DNA from: Cacajao melanocephalus
Lineage: Eukaryota; Chordata; Mammalia; Primates; Pitheciidae
NCBI GenBank assembly: GCA_963573385.1
Contig: CAUYLG010005451.1
Coordinates: 1 to 64,000 of the forward strand
DNA: 64,000 nt
Direction: 5' to 3'
Part shown: one piece after another, positions 1-14,639 of the stretch
How positions within the stretch are numbered: position 1 is the stretch's first letter
Layout: every line of letters starts with the position of its first letter
Position numbers and translations under genes: made by a program
The notes under the pieces: generated by a model
The model's database searches: none
What the model was told of the DNA's origin: nothing
What the model saw: the letters and a program-made list of their open reading frames with translations, nothing else

Positions 1-34
1 TCGAGCAGCAATTACTTTATTAATTCAGCACTAG

Positions 35-353
<319 letters not shown>

Positions 354-1320
354 CTCAAAACATTTTTTAAATAGAACTCCAACAGTAAGAAAATTTAAGC
401 ATTCACCCCAATACATTTATTTATATATTTATATTATATATATATATACACTCCTGTAACTCTACACAGTAAAGAATAATAAAGGTTAATTTGTTTCTTA
501 TTTGGGGTTAAGAATAAGCATAAGTTTGAATATTTTCTTCACACTCTTCAATATATTGTTATTTACGTTTGCTCAGGCTGGGCACATTCTGCAGGTTACT
601 ACTCAATGGAGCCTGGACACCAGGTTCTCTTCTGGACACCATGAAGAATAGAGCAAAAGACCACACAGTCCCTGTCCTCAGGATTTCACACGCAGCCTGG
701 GAACAAATGCCACGGAACTTTATTTATAGCTATCAGAGTCATGTGAAAGCAGGGAATGGAGAGATTGCTTCCTACTGGGAAAGAGAAGAGTCTTCAGGGA
801 AGAGGGGGCCCTGGAGCAGGTCATAAAGTATGTAAAAAATAATTTTGTGTTCTGTACCCTGAGAAAACCCCTGTTTACCCGTGCCCCGGCAACATTACAG
901 GATGTCATGCTGGGGAGGGCTGTTGAGTGGGGAAGAGTCTGTACACCTGCCATGTATAACTGTTGGTGGGTTTTTCTTCATGTGTTTCTTCCTGTTTGTT
1001 TAATGCATATATTTTCATTCTGCCTCTAGGACACAGTGACACACATTTCAGTTTTGGCAGAGGACAATGCCATAGGGGTGTGGGAGGAAGATGCCTCTGG
1101 CAAAGGTGGCTGAACTTTGACAAGTTAATATCCAGTGCTGCTTCAGTGTCTTCCTATTTTCAAATATAAGAATCACAGCCTTCAAAATAGGAACGATGAC
1201 AGTGACCTCCCAAGATCCTTTCCCCCTCACTTAATCTGAGGTGCCTAGGAATAACTTAAAATAACGCATGCAAACATTAGATGCATAGCACTCCTTGAAA
1301 GTTCCTAAAATGTGACTCTG
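354..1320. other. Unique AT-rich stretch with a small (TA)n tract
   Basis: I recognise no repeat family or gene here. A run of alternating T and A lies at about 412-455. The open frames are short and overlap on both strands, as expected by chance. Confidence 0.6.
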
Positions 1321-1399
1321 ATCCTGTCACTACCATGATTAACAGCTTCAATTTGTTATTCCTCTCTACAGAATACATCTCAACTTTCCCATGGTGGCA

Positions 1400-1800
1400 T
1401 TCAAGATGCTTCAAATTCTGGCCTTTACGTCAACACCTGCTATGTTCCTCCTACCTCCTACCAGACACGCCAAACCATATGCTCCTCCTTGCACACTGGC
1501 TTTATCCTCCATTACAGGTCAGCCAATTCACCAATACCCTGCCCCATCTGTCTAAGTCTCACTCACCTTCCTGTCCCAGTTCAGAAGTCACCATGTCTAT
1601 GAAGCCTCTGCACTCCCATCTGCCACCTGCCCTGGAAGAATCAAACTCATCCACCTTTGAGTTTCCATTATAATTTTTTTTTTTTTGCTATTGCCTTGGA
1701 ATATAGTCATCTGTGTCTATTTCTGTCACTTCCTTAAGACTAAAAGCTTTCTGAGGATAGGAAATATTAAATTATCCCTTTCTACAACACAGCATGTCAC
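1400..1800 (+). mobile_element. L2-like LINE 3' fragment
   Basis: The text resembles the sense L2 3' region: a pyrimidine-rich stretch on clinical-sounding motifs such as tcagaagtcaccatgtctatgaagcctc-type sequence, then an accacttccttaagact / aagctttctgaggatagg segment matching the 'gagctccttgagggcaggg' part of L2. It is strongly diverged and its edges are uncertain. Confidence 0.5.
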
Positions 1801-2029
1801 ACCAATGAAAAGGTGACCTGTTTCAGTAAGCTATGGCACCTACTCTAGGAAGCTGTTTAAGTTTACCTAATTTCAAATGTTTGCATCTGAAGAACAAGCT
1901 GGGCAGTATAAGGAAGCTTCGAAGTTTTGTTTTGAGTTCTTGAATTGGTCAAGCCTGTAGGACTTTCAAAGAGAGATGTCTAGGATGTAATTGGATATAC
2001 CTTTCTGAATATAAGAGAATATAACAATT

Positions 2030-2345
2030 TAGTATTCATCAGTATACAGATGATAGTACAAACTGAGAGTCTACAAGATTTTCCTATAAAATGAGAAGAA
2101 ATGTGCACCAAAGACAAAACCTTAAGGGACAAGAGTATTTGATAATCACGGAAAGAAGTGATCCCAAAGAAGAACAAGAAGCCACAATAAAATGATACCA
2201 GAAAAAAATTAAAAACTCCAGGTATTTGAATATCTCAAAAGAGAAGGAAGCGATAAACTGTAGAATGCTACAAAAGTGTGATAAAGTAAGGGCTGAAATG
2301 TGTTCATGGAATTTGGCAGTTGGAATGTCCCTCATATCACAATGA
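2030..2345 (-). mobile_element. Old LINE relic, probably L2 antisense
   Basis: Phrases such as caaaaccttaagggacaaga, and gctgaaatgtgttcatggaatttggcag a little further on, line up with a common antisense L2-type region containing 'cagaaccctgaggaacacc' and 'attggatttggcaa'. It is heavily mutated and the assignment is tentative. Confidence 0.4.
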
Positions 2346-2493
2346 AAGCAACTTTCATTATGGTTAAGTGATGCATTGGTGTTAAGCTAAAAAGAGGGCA
2401 ATCATTTCCAAAGTTTGAATAAAATGGACAAAGAGAACAAAGCTTCTTGAGCCCAAGAGTAAGTTTGTTTCTCTATTACTATGAAAGAAATTT

Positions 2494-2808
<315 letters not shown>

Positions 2809-2824
2809 AATTTAAGCATGCTTA

Positions 2825-2971
2825 TTAGCCAATGGAAAGGAATCAATCAAGAAAAAATATTAAAGATATAAGAGAGGGACTCCAGCAACGTATAAAAAGA
2901 ATTATGTATCATGACCAAGTAAGATTTATCACAGGAATGCAAGGTTGGGTTAACACATGAAAATTGTATTT
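2825..2971 (+). mobile_element. L1 fragment, ORF2 reverse-transcriptase region (piece 1)
   Basis: The segment around catgaccaagtaagattta and ggaatgcaaggttgggttaa is the L1 ORF2 text usually read as 'catgatcaagtgggatt...ggaatgcaaggttggtt'. It continues on the far side of the next Alu, so the Alu inserted into a pre-existing L1. The 5' edge is uncertain, within about 50 bp. Confidence 0.85.
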
Positions 2972-4800
<1,829 letters not shown>

Positions 4801-5178
4801 TGCTATGGTTTGGATGCGTCCCTCAAAGTTGAAGTGTTGGAAACTTAATCCCCAGTGCAATAATATTGAGGGGTGGGATCTTTAAGAGGTAATTAGATCA
4901 GGAGAGATTGTCCTCACGCATGGATTAGTGCTATTATCATAGAAGCGGTTCATTATTTCAAGAGTGTGGGTCCTTAGAAAGGATGGTTTTGCCCCCTTTG
5001 TTGTTTTCTCTTGCCCATGTGATGCCTTTTTTCATGTTATTACACAGGAAGAAGCCCTCACTGGATGCTATCCGTGTTCAGTCTTGGACTTCCCAGGCTC
5101 CAGAGCTGTGAGAAACTTTTCTTTATAAATTACGCAGTCTCTGGTATTCTGTTTGAGCAGCACAAAATGACTAAGACA
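4801..5178 (+). mobile_element. MaLR solo LTR (MST-type) inserted in the L1
   Basis: It begins tgctatggtttggatg and ends gcacaaaatgactaagaca, the TG...CA ends of an MST-class MaLR LTR. Internal landmarks are gaaacttaatccccag, the gtgatgcc segment, and acttcccaggctccagagctgtgag. The 5-bp target duplication is atatc (4796-4800) versus acatc (5179-5183). No internal retroviral region is present, so it is a solo LTR. The subfamily (MSTC/MSTD-like) is my estimate. Confidence 0.9.
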
Positions 5179-5925
5179 ACATCATTAGTCATTAGGAAAA
5201 CAAAAATCAATAACACAATAGGATACCATTTCACAACACTAGGATGTGTGTAATCAAAAAGAAAGATAATAATAGACGTTGGTAAGGACGGTGAAAAATT
5301 AGAGCCCCGATGCATTGCTGGTGGGAATGTTATATGGTGTAGACATTCTGGAAAAGTTTGACCAGTCCTAAATATATTAAATGTATTGTTACCATATGAC
5401 CTGGCAGTTCCACTCCTAGGTATATACCAAAGAGCATAGAAAGCATATGCCCACACAAAAACTTGTACGCGAATCATTATTCATAATAGTCAAAAAGTGG
5501 AAACAAATGTTAATGAACTGATAAATAAGCAAAATGTGGTGGAATATTATTTATGCATAAAAAGAATGATATACTGATGTATAGCACAACATGGATAAAT
5601 GTTGAAAACATTTTGTTAAGTGAAAGAAGCCACTTGGGAAAGACGGCTTATTGTATGAGTTCAGTGATATGAAATGTTCAGAAAAGGGAAAACTATGGAG
5701 ACAGAAAGAAGCTAAGTGTTTACCTAAAGCTGGGGATTGGGGGTGGGAAGAAAGTGGAAATAGAGATTTGCCAGTGGGTGCTGAGTTTCTTTTTGTGATG
5801 ATGAAAATATTCTAGAATTAGGTAGTGATTATTAATTCAAAAACTTCATTAATGTACTAAAAATATTATTTTATACTTTAAAGGGGTGACTTTTATGATA
5901 TGTTAATTATATTTTAATAGAGTCA
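5179..5925 (+). mobile_element. L1 (same element), piece 3 with 3' end
   Basis: The L1 resumes exactly after the LTR: cattagtcattagg, then the gattcactcctaggtatata-type ORF2 end and the 3' UTR (gaaatattctagaattagg, atgttaattatattttaata). It ends near 5925 with little A-tail left. Confidence 0.93.
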
Positions 5926-6160
5926 CTCTGGAAAAGGGACAGCAAGGGACTTATTGATGGAATGAAGACCTAGAGGACATAAGAATGGCTAAACCTCCAT
6001 GCCAGTGCAAGACTTGGATTTAAATGATTCTAAGACTGAAATAAGGGATCAAGGATGAGCACGAAGGTAGGTTTGCAAGTGACAGAGTAAGGGTGAGGGA
6101 GGCCCAAATTAAGGGAATTTTCTCAAGTGCCTCAATTTTCTAGAAATCAAAAGTAATACT
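5926..6160. other. Unique sequence between L1 end and Alu
   Basis: Purine-rich (agg/gaa) sequence with no recognised repeat. Confidence 0.5.
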
Positions 6161-6461
6161 GCCAGGCGCAGTAGCTCATGCCTGTAATCCTAGCACTTTG
6201 GGAGGCCGAGGTGGGCAGATCACCTAAGGTCAGGAGTTCAAGACCAGCCTGGCCAACATGGTGAAACTCAGTCTCTATTAAAATACAAAAATTAGCCGGG
6301 CATGATGGCAGGTGCCTGTAATCCCAGCTACTCAGCAGGCTCTGATGGGAGAATTGCTTGACCCCGGGAGACGGTGGTTGCAGTGAGCTGAGATCACGCC
6401 ACTTGTACTCCAGCCTGGGCGGCTGATCAAGTCTCCGTCTAAAAAACAACAATAACAAATA
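6161..6461 (+). mobile_element. Alu SINE, near full length
   Basis: Sense Alu starting gccaggcgcagtagc. The target duplication aaaagtaat lies before the element (about 6150-6158) and again at 6462-6470. The tail is interrupted (aaaaaacaacaataac). A 160-residue reverse-strand open frame across it is Alu translation only. Confidence 0.97.
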
Positions 6462-6470
6462 AAAAGTAAT

Positions 6471-7228
6471 ATTAACTGCTGGAACCAAAGGGTTGGGAGT
6501 TGGGTAGAGAACTTGAGGAAAAAATATGCAAATTGATATAATTAGATGTAGCCCCTGAGAAAAATGCAGAGGAAGCAGCCTTAAAATAAATAAAAGAAGG
6601 AAGCTGGCATTCGCTAAGACTCTTTGCATGGCATCTGGCCCTCAGGCACAGTTTGTTCTTTTTTCTTCAGCACCTCAGTAATCTCCACGAGAGGCCTGAG
6701 AAGACAGTACTGCCAGTGAACTGCTCAAACAGACATCACTGTAGGGGACCTCGGGGCTGCACATGACTCGTTTTTCAACATCCCTGGCCAAAGTGCAACA
6801 AGGTCACGCACTGCAAATATTTGTGATTAGAAAGATTCTTTCCTCTAAAACTTGCCATGAGATAGTTCTGCAAAATATAAATATTGGCTCAGGGTGATTG
6901 ACAGCAGCTGAAAATTCAAACAAAAGCAATACAGCCCAGGGATCTTCTGTGGTCCTAGCAGTAGGGGAATCATGCACCATCAAGGCAACATAAGAGACCC
7001 TCCTACCTAGGGCTCAGAGGGTGGGGCAGGGTAAATTCTGCTCAGTGCCCCTGTTAGCTCAATACTGAATAAGCAGAAAGCTTGGCTTCAGCCACCTCTA
7101 TAGCCCAGAGGACTGTACTCCTGCACCAGCCAGTAAGACAACTAATGTAATGTAGCAGAACACGCAGAACTGTCTCTAAGCCTGGTGAAGGACACACTTA
7201 TATCTTCAGGCAAATTAGCCTATTATGT
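6471..7228. other. Unique 0.75-kb stretch
   Basis: No repeat family recognised. Base composition is mixed, with short A+T-rich and G+C-rich patches, and there is no open frame with coding character. Confidence 0.5.
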
Positions 7229-7229
7229 A

Positions 7230-7650
7230 GCGTAGCAAGCTGAATAGTGACCACCCAAATGTAACAAGTCCTAATCCCTGGAATTTACCAATATTACCTT
7301 TTCAGAAAAAAGGGGGTCATTGCAGGAGTAATTAAATGAACTATTTTGAGACGTGCTTTCCCTGGGTTAAATGTGAGGACCCTAAATGCCATTCCAAGTG
7401 TTTGTTTCAGATAAAGGCAAAGCAAGGTAATGCAAGCCACACAGGAGGAAAGCAATGAGAAGACTGAGCCAAGAGTGATACTGCCGGCAACCCCCAGCAG
7501 CAGGAAGAGCCAGAGAACAAATTCCCCCCTGGAACCTCCAGAGGGAGCATGGTCCTGCCGACACCTTGGTTTAGGACCTGTAGCCTCCAGAACTTTGAGA
7601 GAGGACATCTCTGTCCTTTTAAACCACCCTAGGAAACTAACACACATGGC
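7230..7650 (+). mobile_element. Ancient LTR-type repeat (MLT1/MER-like)
   Basis: It begins with a gctgaatagtgaccacccaa segment followed by gtcctaatccctggaa. It ends in the familiar run gagcatggtcctgccgacac, tagcctccagaactttgaga, ttttaaaccacc and aggaaactaacacac. These are the hallmarks of old MaLR-like LTRs. Divergence is too high for me to name the subfamily, and the central part is weak. Confidence 0.6.
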
Positions 7651-7934
7651 AACAGTATTCTCTGTACGCTCACTAATCCCAAAAATACACGTTTGATGTT
7701 GAACCTGTTGAAAGTGAAAGTTTAGGATAGAAAGACAGGAGGTAGAGCCCATGGGACTATCATCTCTATTCATCCACCTCCTTCAGGAGATTTTTCTATG
7801 TCCTTTCTAGTGATGGCTGCACACCCTCACACCCACCCCACCCCTAAATACTGCCTTTACAGGAGCAGATATAGTTCATTGGTTTTATAACTCTTGATGA
7901 AAACCTATATTCAAGTGTCTGGAAAACAGCAAAT

Positions 7935-8110
7935 TCAGAGCCAGAACGCAGACTGAGCCCTGATCTACCACCTCCTGTACAACTTTGGCCTTGGGTAGTT
8001 TATTTTACCCCTAGTCTACTCAACTGAAAAATACCAGCAATAATTCTAACCCCCCAAGGAATGACTTTTTGTGAGAATCAACCAAATAAGTTAATGCCTA
8101 TGACTTCACC
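7935..8110 (+). mobile_element. MIR SINE relic
   Basis: Sense MIR core: gatctaccacctcctgtaca, ggccttgggtagtttatttt, then ctactcaactgaaaaatacc and gtgagaatcaac. This matches MIR's 'ctgtgtgaccttgggcaagt...ctcatctgtaaaat'. Confidence 0.6.
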
Positions 8111-9020
8111 TGGGTTGTCTGGGGAAAATTTGAAGCAAAGCTGTCATGCTGCTGCTCTCTGAGACAGCATAATTCCAGGCAGCAAGAATAAGGGTGAAGG
8201 AAAGGAGGCAGAAAGGAAGGGAGAAAAATACAAGAAGGTGAGAATCACGCTGGCCACAGCACCACCAGGGAATGTGGCCAGTGACTCATTCTTGTGAGAC
8301 AATGTCCTTGATGGAACCTCTGCAATTCAGAACAGTCCATTGCTGAAGCAGGGAGGACCTGAAAGAAAGGTGAGGGTGTGACAGTCAACGCCCTTCTGCC
8401 TCCTGTCTCACACAGGGCAAATTTCACTTCCTAGAGATTTAACTCTCCTGGATCTCTGTGGTATCACCCTGCTCCTCTGAGCAGACCCAGGGAAGCAAGA
8501 TCTGAGTCATCATCTGGTGGAAGGAGAAAAGAGACATGGTCCTGTCTGGTTGGTCCTGGCACTGGAGCTGTGACAGCGCGGCTCCCATCCGGCAGGTGTG
8601 GCAGAGGCCATGCCACAGCCCAGCCCTTTCCTGAGTGGGGTGGGGATGACTGAGGAAGCTGGCAGTAGTTGGAGATGCCAGAAAGGTAGCAGCCACTGAG
8701 GCAGTCCCTTGAGTAAGCCGAAGGCCTGGAGGCAGTGGAACCACAGAAATGGACTAGCACATAAACGGGGTCCAAAGCTTTGCGTGAAACAGATTGGGAA
8801 GTGTCAACTGTTTTACGTATGTTACTTCCCTTTGGCTCTCTTTATTCTCTTCCTGTAGTTTTAACCTTTATTACCTTGAACAGTTTTAAAGGAATGACCC
8901 ACCATTCTTTCAGGTGCACCAACATTTATTTGGATATGTTTTGTCTCAACTTCAAGTACAAGAAACAAATCTAGTAAAACAAACTTTGGTGAGCGATTGG
9001 TTCTCACATGGCAGCTGACT
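8111..9020. other. Unique stretch, moderately GC-rich
   Basis: I recognise no repeat. Two overlapping reverse-strand frames of about 100 codons (8439-8775) look like by-products of the GC-rich, stop-poor composition. Confidence 0.5.
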
Positions 9021-9400
9021 GTGGAGGATACAGCCAACTAGGGACAAGTCACCCTAGGGTCCCCTGGGAAACAGACCCTGAGAGAAGCTTTGTGAGCAGG
9101 GAGTTCATTGGGAACGCCATGGACTGAGGGAAGCAGGATTGGGTGGCAGGAGGGGTTGAAGGCACTGTGGTTGGTCAGGAGCTGGTGTGGCTTTTCAGAA
9201 TTGGCTGGGATTGAGGCCACAGGGTCAGGTCCCTGCATCTCCACAACAGCTAGTCATTGGATGGGAACTGTGCCTAGGATGGAGGTTTCACCTGGGGTAA
9301 GGCAGCTCCCCTCAGGCCATGACAATTCCTGGGAAGAGATTCAGCTGTGATGCCAGTACTGAGTAGCAGAAATTAGTTCCTCAGTTCCAAAGGGCATTTG
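9021..9400. other. Possible unassigned old repeat
   Basis: The run gggaaacagaccctgagaga followed by gagcagggagttcattggga resembles a widely dispersed old mammalian repeat, but I cannot assign it to a family. The rest looks unique. Confidence 0.25.
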
Positions 9401-10014
9401 GGAAGGTGCATCACAGCATCCATGACAAACGTGTTTCTGCAGAAAGGGGAAGTGGGTAATATTGGCTTTTCCCCTCATCTTAGATGTCTTTTGTGGACCA
9501 ATTGTTTTGCAAGGAAAAACACGTCACCCTCTTTATACTTCCATAAGTGAAGTGACTTTTAATCCCCTTTCTATTTCCCATGCCAACATATGGATTGGAC
9601 ACTTCCAGATTTCTCAACATCCTTAGGTTTTATCCCACCTCTCAAGAAGGAGGAGCATGAGTCAATCTCCTCGGTGAAGGCTGACAGCCTCAGGACACAT
9701 GTTCCCACCCTGGACTTCTGAGGCTACCTGTGGCCCCACACGTGGATGACTGGGTCCTTGGCCCCTCCTCTCCTGGCCTCCTGCAACCTTTGCATAAGTG
9801 AAGCCAGGGTCTGTCTTCTAGAGGCAGGTCTGGCTCAACAATCTATCTTGCCCAGCTTTTCTCTTTCTGGCTGGCAAGTAAGTCAGATGGCCTGTGCACT
9901 GCAGGCCCAAATGCCAGTGGTTCAGGGATGAAATTGGACGTCTCATATGGCTTCATCTCCAGGGTGCTTTCTACGGCTGTTTACCAAATGAACATCAGGG
10001 ATAACAAAGCTGCT
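9401..10014. other. Unique stretch
   Basis: No gene or repeat recognised. The 3' end runs into the A tract at 10015-10039. Confidence 0.5.
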
Positions 10015-10039
10015 TAAAAAAAAAAAAAAAAAAAAAAAA
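10015..10039 (+). repeat. Poly-A tract
   Basis: About 24 consecutive A, directly upstream of an Alu but not part of its tail. It may be the tail of an otherwise unrecognised retroposed sequence. Confidence 0.85.
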
Positions 10040-10053
10040 CAACTGTATTTTGA

Positions 10054-10346
<293 letters not shown>

Positions 10347-10399
10347 CCACAAAACTTTAATTGTCATTTGATTAGTGACCTATGTGTCTATGTTCATTT

Positions 10400-10925
10400 T
10401 TCCCATTTTTATTCATTTAGCAAATATTTATGGAGTATGTATTATGTGTCAGGCCCTGTGCTAAGCACCGGGAAAGTGGAGGTAAACAACATAGGTAAGA
10501 TCCCTGCTTTTAAGGAATTAATATTTTACTGGGGTTACAGAGATAATAAATAATTCAACAAATAAGCACACCATGCCAGATCTTGAAAAGTGCTTAAAGG
10601 GACTGAAACAAAGAGTGATTGTGCAGGGTGAGATGAAGTGGGGTGTGAGACAGCTGGTACACATTGGGTGGTTTTCTGAGCAGGAGACAGCTGAGCTAAG
10701 TCACGAATGTCTAGAAAGAACCAGACATGTGAAGATGTACCGGAAGTATTTCCCACACAAGTAACAGCCAGTGCAAAGGCTCTGAAGTAGGATTGAGCTT
10801 GCAGGTTTGAAGAACAAATAAGTCAATGAATTTGGAGAAGCATGGGCAAAAGGGAAGAGGCAAAATATGATAAGTTCAGAGAGAAAGGCAAGGACCGGAT
10901 TCTGAGGGATTTATACAGGCTCAAT
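10400..10925 (-). mobile_element. L2 LINE 3' region, antisense
   Basis: It starts with tcatttagcaaatatttatg, gtgtcaggccctgtgctaag and caccgggaaagtgg, the reverse complement of the L2 3' end. It continues through cagccagtgcaaaggctctg, matching L2's 'aacagcatgtgcaaaggccctg'. About 500 bp are recognisable. Confidence 0.75.
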
Positions 10926-11440
10926 CACACTATTTCCTAAAATGTCCAGTGTACGCCACCGAGGTATCTTGTTTGTTTGGGGTGGTATATCTGCAAATAT
11001 TTATATTAAAATAATTATGTATTCGTTTTAGAACATATTGTGGAAAATATAACTATCATATCAGAACTATTATTTCCCAGATATTACCCTTCAGGTGAAA
11101 CTAAATTACAAAGTGAGTCAATGTAAAGAGAATATTAAGTCATCAACTATAGTACAGGTGTTATGCAGATATAGCAAAGATCTCAAAAGTAATGTTTGCA
11201 GAACTGAAGTTCAAGAAAATACTACTTACCAATTAGGAACAAGAGGGGAGAAATACGCATCTGCCCTCCCCTCCGTGCCCCCCAACACACCCATCCCCAG
11301 CCCTGGTCCACCCAGCATCTAGTAGGCTGTCCACGCTGGCTGCTCAGAGGTGGGAGGTGGAAGAGGTGCCTGGTGGGGCAGAGATGGCCTGCTTTCCTCC
11401 AAACATCTTCCACTCTCACTTTGTAGAGTTGTCTCCAAGA
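10926..11440. other. Unique stretch with C-rich tract
   Basis: AT-rich at first, then a strongly C-rich run at about 11262-11320 on the + strand. No recognised repeat. Confidence 0.5.
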
Positions 11441-11790
11441 AGGACCAGACTAGTGAGGGACTGTATTTCCCAATCCATGTTTCTGGAAGATGAGACCATA
11501 GTACTGGTCTCACCAGTGGAATGAGAGTGGAAGATCAAGTGTCACTTCTAGCTTTTGGTGCCTCGTCCACTCTCTGTCCCTCCATCTGCTAACAGGATCA
11601 TCAAGAGGGCTCCAGGGCAGTGCCTAGGGGAGAGCAGAGATTTAAGATAACAGGTCCCTGGGGCCCTGAATCACTTCGTGGAAGAAAACCACTCACTGAC
11701 CAGGAACTGTTATATAAGAAAGAAACTGCTTTTGTGTTAAGCCACTGGCATTTGTGGTTTGCTTGCTATAGAAGTTAGTTAAACCATACC
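11441..11790 (+). mobile_element. Possible old LTR relic
   Basis: The 3' portion (ttttgtgttaagccactggc then atttgtggtttgcttgctat) resembles the end of common old LTR elements ('gttttaagccactgagattt...'). The 5' portion is not recognisable. Low-confidence call. Confidence 0.35.
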
Positions 11791-12824
11791 TAGAATCATT
11801 GCCTTTCGGGAGATACCACATCCTAAGAATATGGCAACTATACCACATACGAATTGGTTGAGTTTAATTGGCAGAAAAGTACTTGAATGGGAGATAGATA
11901 CATGATTTGTTTTCATGTACTCAAAAGACTGGCTTGCAAGGCAGGGATTTGGTATGTTCTGAGAGGAGCAGTCATTGGGAGTTACGAAAAGGCAGTTTTC
12001 ATCATTATGTGGAAAACAAGTTTAAAATAGGACCACACAGCTGCCCTGCACAGTCAACATGAAGTGTGTAAAGTGTTCATATGAAGGGTTCACGAATACA
12101 GGACAGGAAGGCCAGGGTTTTGGGGGGCGAAGGGCACTTGGGTGGGGAGGATATTCTGCATTGGCTGAAAGGGTGCTCCAGGACCTCTGAGAACTCCCCA
12201 TTCCTCCTTCCCCAATTCTGAGTCTCTCTCATGTCTTGACACTTGAGAAGGCTGGGGGAGGAAGGTGAGAGAGGGCTTGATGAGAAAGCTCACCTTAACA
12301 GCTTTCTGTCTTTGAGATCTGCCCCTAAGGCACCTGACCCTATAGGCTGGTGTGCCCCAAGAGCACAGGCAAAGAAAATTCAATCACCCTGAGGACTCTG
12401 ACTCACACTGGGACTCAGGTTGCAGGCCCTGAAGCCATTTCCTTGTGAAAGAGCATGACCAGAGCACACCACAGCTCAGCAGACACAGTATCTAAATCTG
12501 TAATGCCCAGCATTCACTTCCTTTGCTCTCCAATGCAGAGAATCCAGGCAGAGCGCCTGCAGAAAAAGAGACAGGCTTTCTGAGAGAGAGGATGGTGGTC
12601 CAGCTCAGGGATATGCAGCTCTGAAAGACAATTCCCCCATGCTATGGATGTCCTGACTGTTCAGAAAAAAGCGAGACAGACTTGTAGTGGGTGCCAGGGC
12701 CTCCAGAGGGGATCTAGGCCAGAGCTCAAAGCTCAGATCCAGGCAGAAATGAGGGAATAGGGCCTAATGAAAGGCAAGAAGAAATGGTAGGGACTATGGC
12801 AAAATTAAGAAAGAACATCAGAGG
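11791..12824. other. Unique 1-kb stretch
   Basis: No repeat or gene recognised. A reverse-strand frame of 97 codons at 12090-12383 has no supporting features. Confidence 0.5.
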
Positions 12825-13121
12825 TGGGCCGGGAGCAATGGCAAACTCCCTCCTTTGGGAGGCTGAGGCGGGTGGATCACAAGGTCAGGAGTTCAAGACC
12901 AGCCTGGCCAAGATGATGAAACCCCATCTCTACTAAAAATACAAAAAAAAAAAAAAATTAGCCAGGTGTGGTGGCATGCGCCTGTAATCCCAGCTACTCA
13001 GGAAGCTGAGGCAGATAATTGCTTAAACCTGGGAGGCGGAGGTTGCAGTGAGCCAAGACCGCACCACTGCACTCCAGCCTGGGCAACAGAATGATACTCC
13101 CTCTCAAAAAATAAGAAAAAA
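12825..13121 (+). mobile_element. Alu SINE with 5' internal deletion
   Basis: Sense Alu. About 20 bp covering the A-box region are missing or scrambled (ggccgggagcaatggcaaac goes straight to cctttgggaggctgagg). A long target duplication, aagaaagaacatcagagg (12807-12824), recurs with one change at 13122-13139. Confidence 0.97.
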
Positions 13122-13374
13122 AAGAAAGAACATTAGAGGCAAGAGAAAGAAAAAATGGAAAAGCTCCACTTTTACAAGACTTTCATTTAGGAATAAGAAG
13201 ACAGAAGCTTGAAGAAGAGAGGGTCTTCCTTCAAGTCACTGTTTTGGGGCGGTGTTAAGAATGAGAACCAAGGCTGCCCTATCCAGTCAGTGTTCTGCTG
13301 AGGAGCAGGGGTAGCATCAAGGGTAGGGTCACCAGCAAATGGAGAGCAGGACAGTAGAAGAGATAGCCCTGGCT

Positions 13375-13510
13375 GGGAACTTGGGAAACAGATCCCATCC
13401 TGACTCTGCCTTCAAATCCTGTGCTTGGGCAGTGCCTTTTACTTCTCTGGGCTACAAAGATGGTTGAGCAGTGGTCCCAAACATCCCTTCCAACTCTGAC
13501 ATTTGCAGGA
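13375..13510 (+). mobile_element. MIR SINE relic
   Basis: Sense MIR: cctgactctgccttcaaatc, tgcttgggcagtgccttt, acttctctgggctacaaaga, then ccttccaactctgacatt. Confidence 0.55.
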
Positions 13511-13639
13511 CATCTGCAAGAAGAAATAGAAATTATTATTCAGATATTTCTTTGCTCACCCCCATCTCTAGTCAGACTCTCAACCCTTGGAGTTTAACCT
13601 CTACATATCCCTTGAGCTCAGCCTCTTTCTCCCATCCTC

Positions 13640-14050
13640 TGACCCAGCTTTGGCATAACCCTCATCACCTCCTTCCCAGATAGCTGAAAGGGCCTCCTGG
13701 CCAGCCTCCTTCTTTCATTCTCTACCCGTCCTACCCATTCTCAGCTGTCAAAGTGCTAAATCAACAAGAGAATTGATTATATCATGCTTTTGCTGACCAC
13801 CCTCTATGGTTCCTCAGGTCCTTTGGAATAAAACTCAAATTTAACATAGTATCTTAGGCCCTCAAAGAATTGACCCGGCTTCATTTTCAGTTCTTATCCA
13901 GCTCACTTTTCCCAATATTTTATGTACCGTTATACTGAACTCCTTGTCACTTCATTAACACACTCTGAGGTTTCAGCCTTCAAAACTTTTGACACACGTT
14001 GCTCCTTCTGTTTTGAAAGCCCTTCCACATTCTGTGTACTTGGTAGCAAT
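13640..14050 (+). mobile_element. L2 LINE 3' region, sense (piece 1)
   Basis: L2 text such as ttatatcatgcttttgctga, tctatggttcctcaggtcct and ttggaataaaactcaaattt corresponds to 'gtcactcccctgctcaaa...cagtggctcccta...ggataaagtccaaact'. It is interrupted after 14050 and resumes at about 14280. Confidence 0.75.
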
Positions 14051-14279
14051 GTAAGGAGGAGCTATCCTAGTATAGGCAATAAGAAGATGCATTATTTCTA
14101 GGAATTTAAAATCAATAAGATGGCTTACAATTTAGCCATCTCTTTATTGCCATCTTGCACTGGCAATTGTAAACATCAACAGTGATAAAAATGCTTCTCC
14201 CCACTGGGGTAGACTACTCTTACCATCATCCTCCCTAAAGCACCACTGAAACATGGACGTCCCCATTTGTTCTTGAAAA
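14051..14279. other. Interruption inside the L2
   Basis: About 230 bp separate the two L2 pieces. They are not recognised as Alu or L1, and may be an inserted old element or an unalignable part of the L2. Confidence 0.35.
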
Positions 14280-14545
14280 GTCAGCATATTACTTCATCAG
14301 GAAATACCTCTCTTGACCCTTCAATCTACCCCTTCATTCTCCACTGAGCTGCTAATTTTCCTGATGTATACTTTTATTTCTCTACCCTTGTAAATGCTAC
14401 ATTTTACTTCTGTTTATGAGTCTGTCTTTCTCAATGGGCCATGAATTCCTTGAAGACAGTGGCTATATCTCTGTCTTCCTAAAGCTTAGCACAATGCGTA
14501 GGATGTAACAGGGGCACAGAAGATGTGTAATAAATGAATGAATGA
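14280..14545 (+). mobile_element. L2 LINE 3' end, sense (piece 2)
   Basis: The L2 end is clear: ggccatgaattccttgaaga, gtggctatatctctgtcttc, aagcttagcacaatgcgtag, then the terminal aataaatgaatgaatgag tail characteristic of L2. Confidence 0.8.
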
Positions 14546-14639
14546 GCACACTCTGAGCTCTTCTGAACACTGATTCAGTCATGATGGATTTCCACGTCAC
14601 AACACAATTAAAAGCTCCGATTTATGTTTAAAATGTTTT

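Noticed and set aside
6147..6629. 160-codon reverse frame
   Set aside because: Core is antisense Alu translation.
7294..7773. 159-codon reverse frame
   Set aside because: Antisense of an ancient LTR-like repeat.
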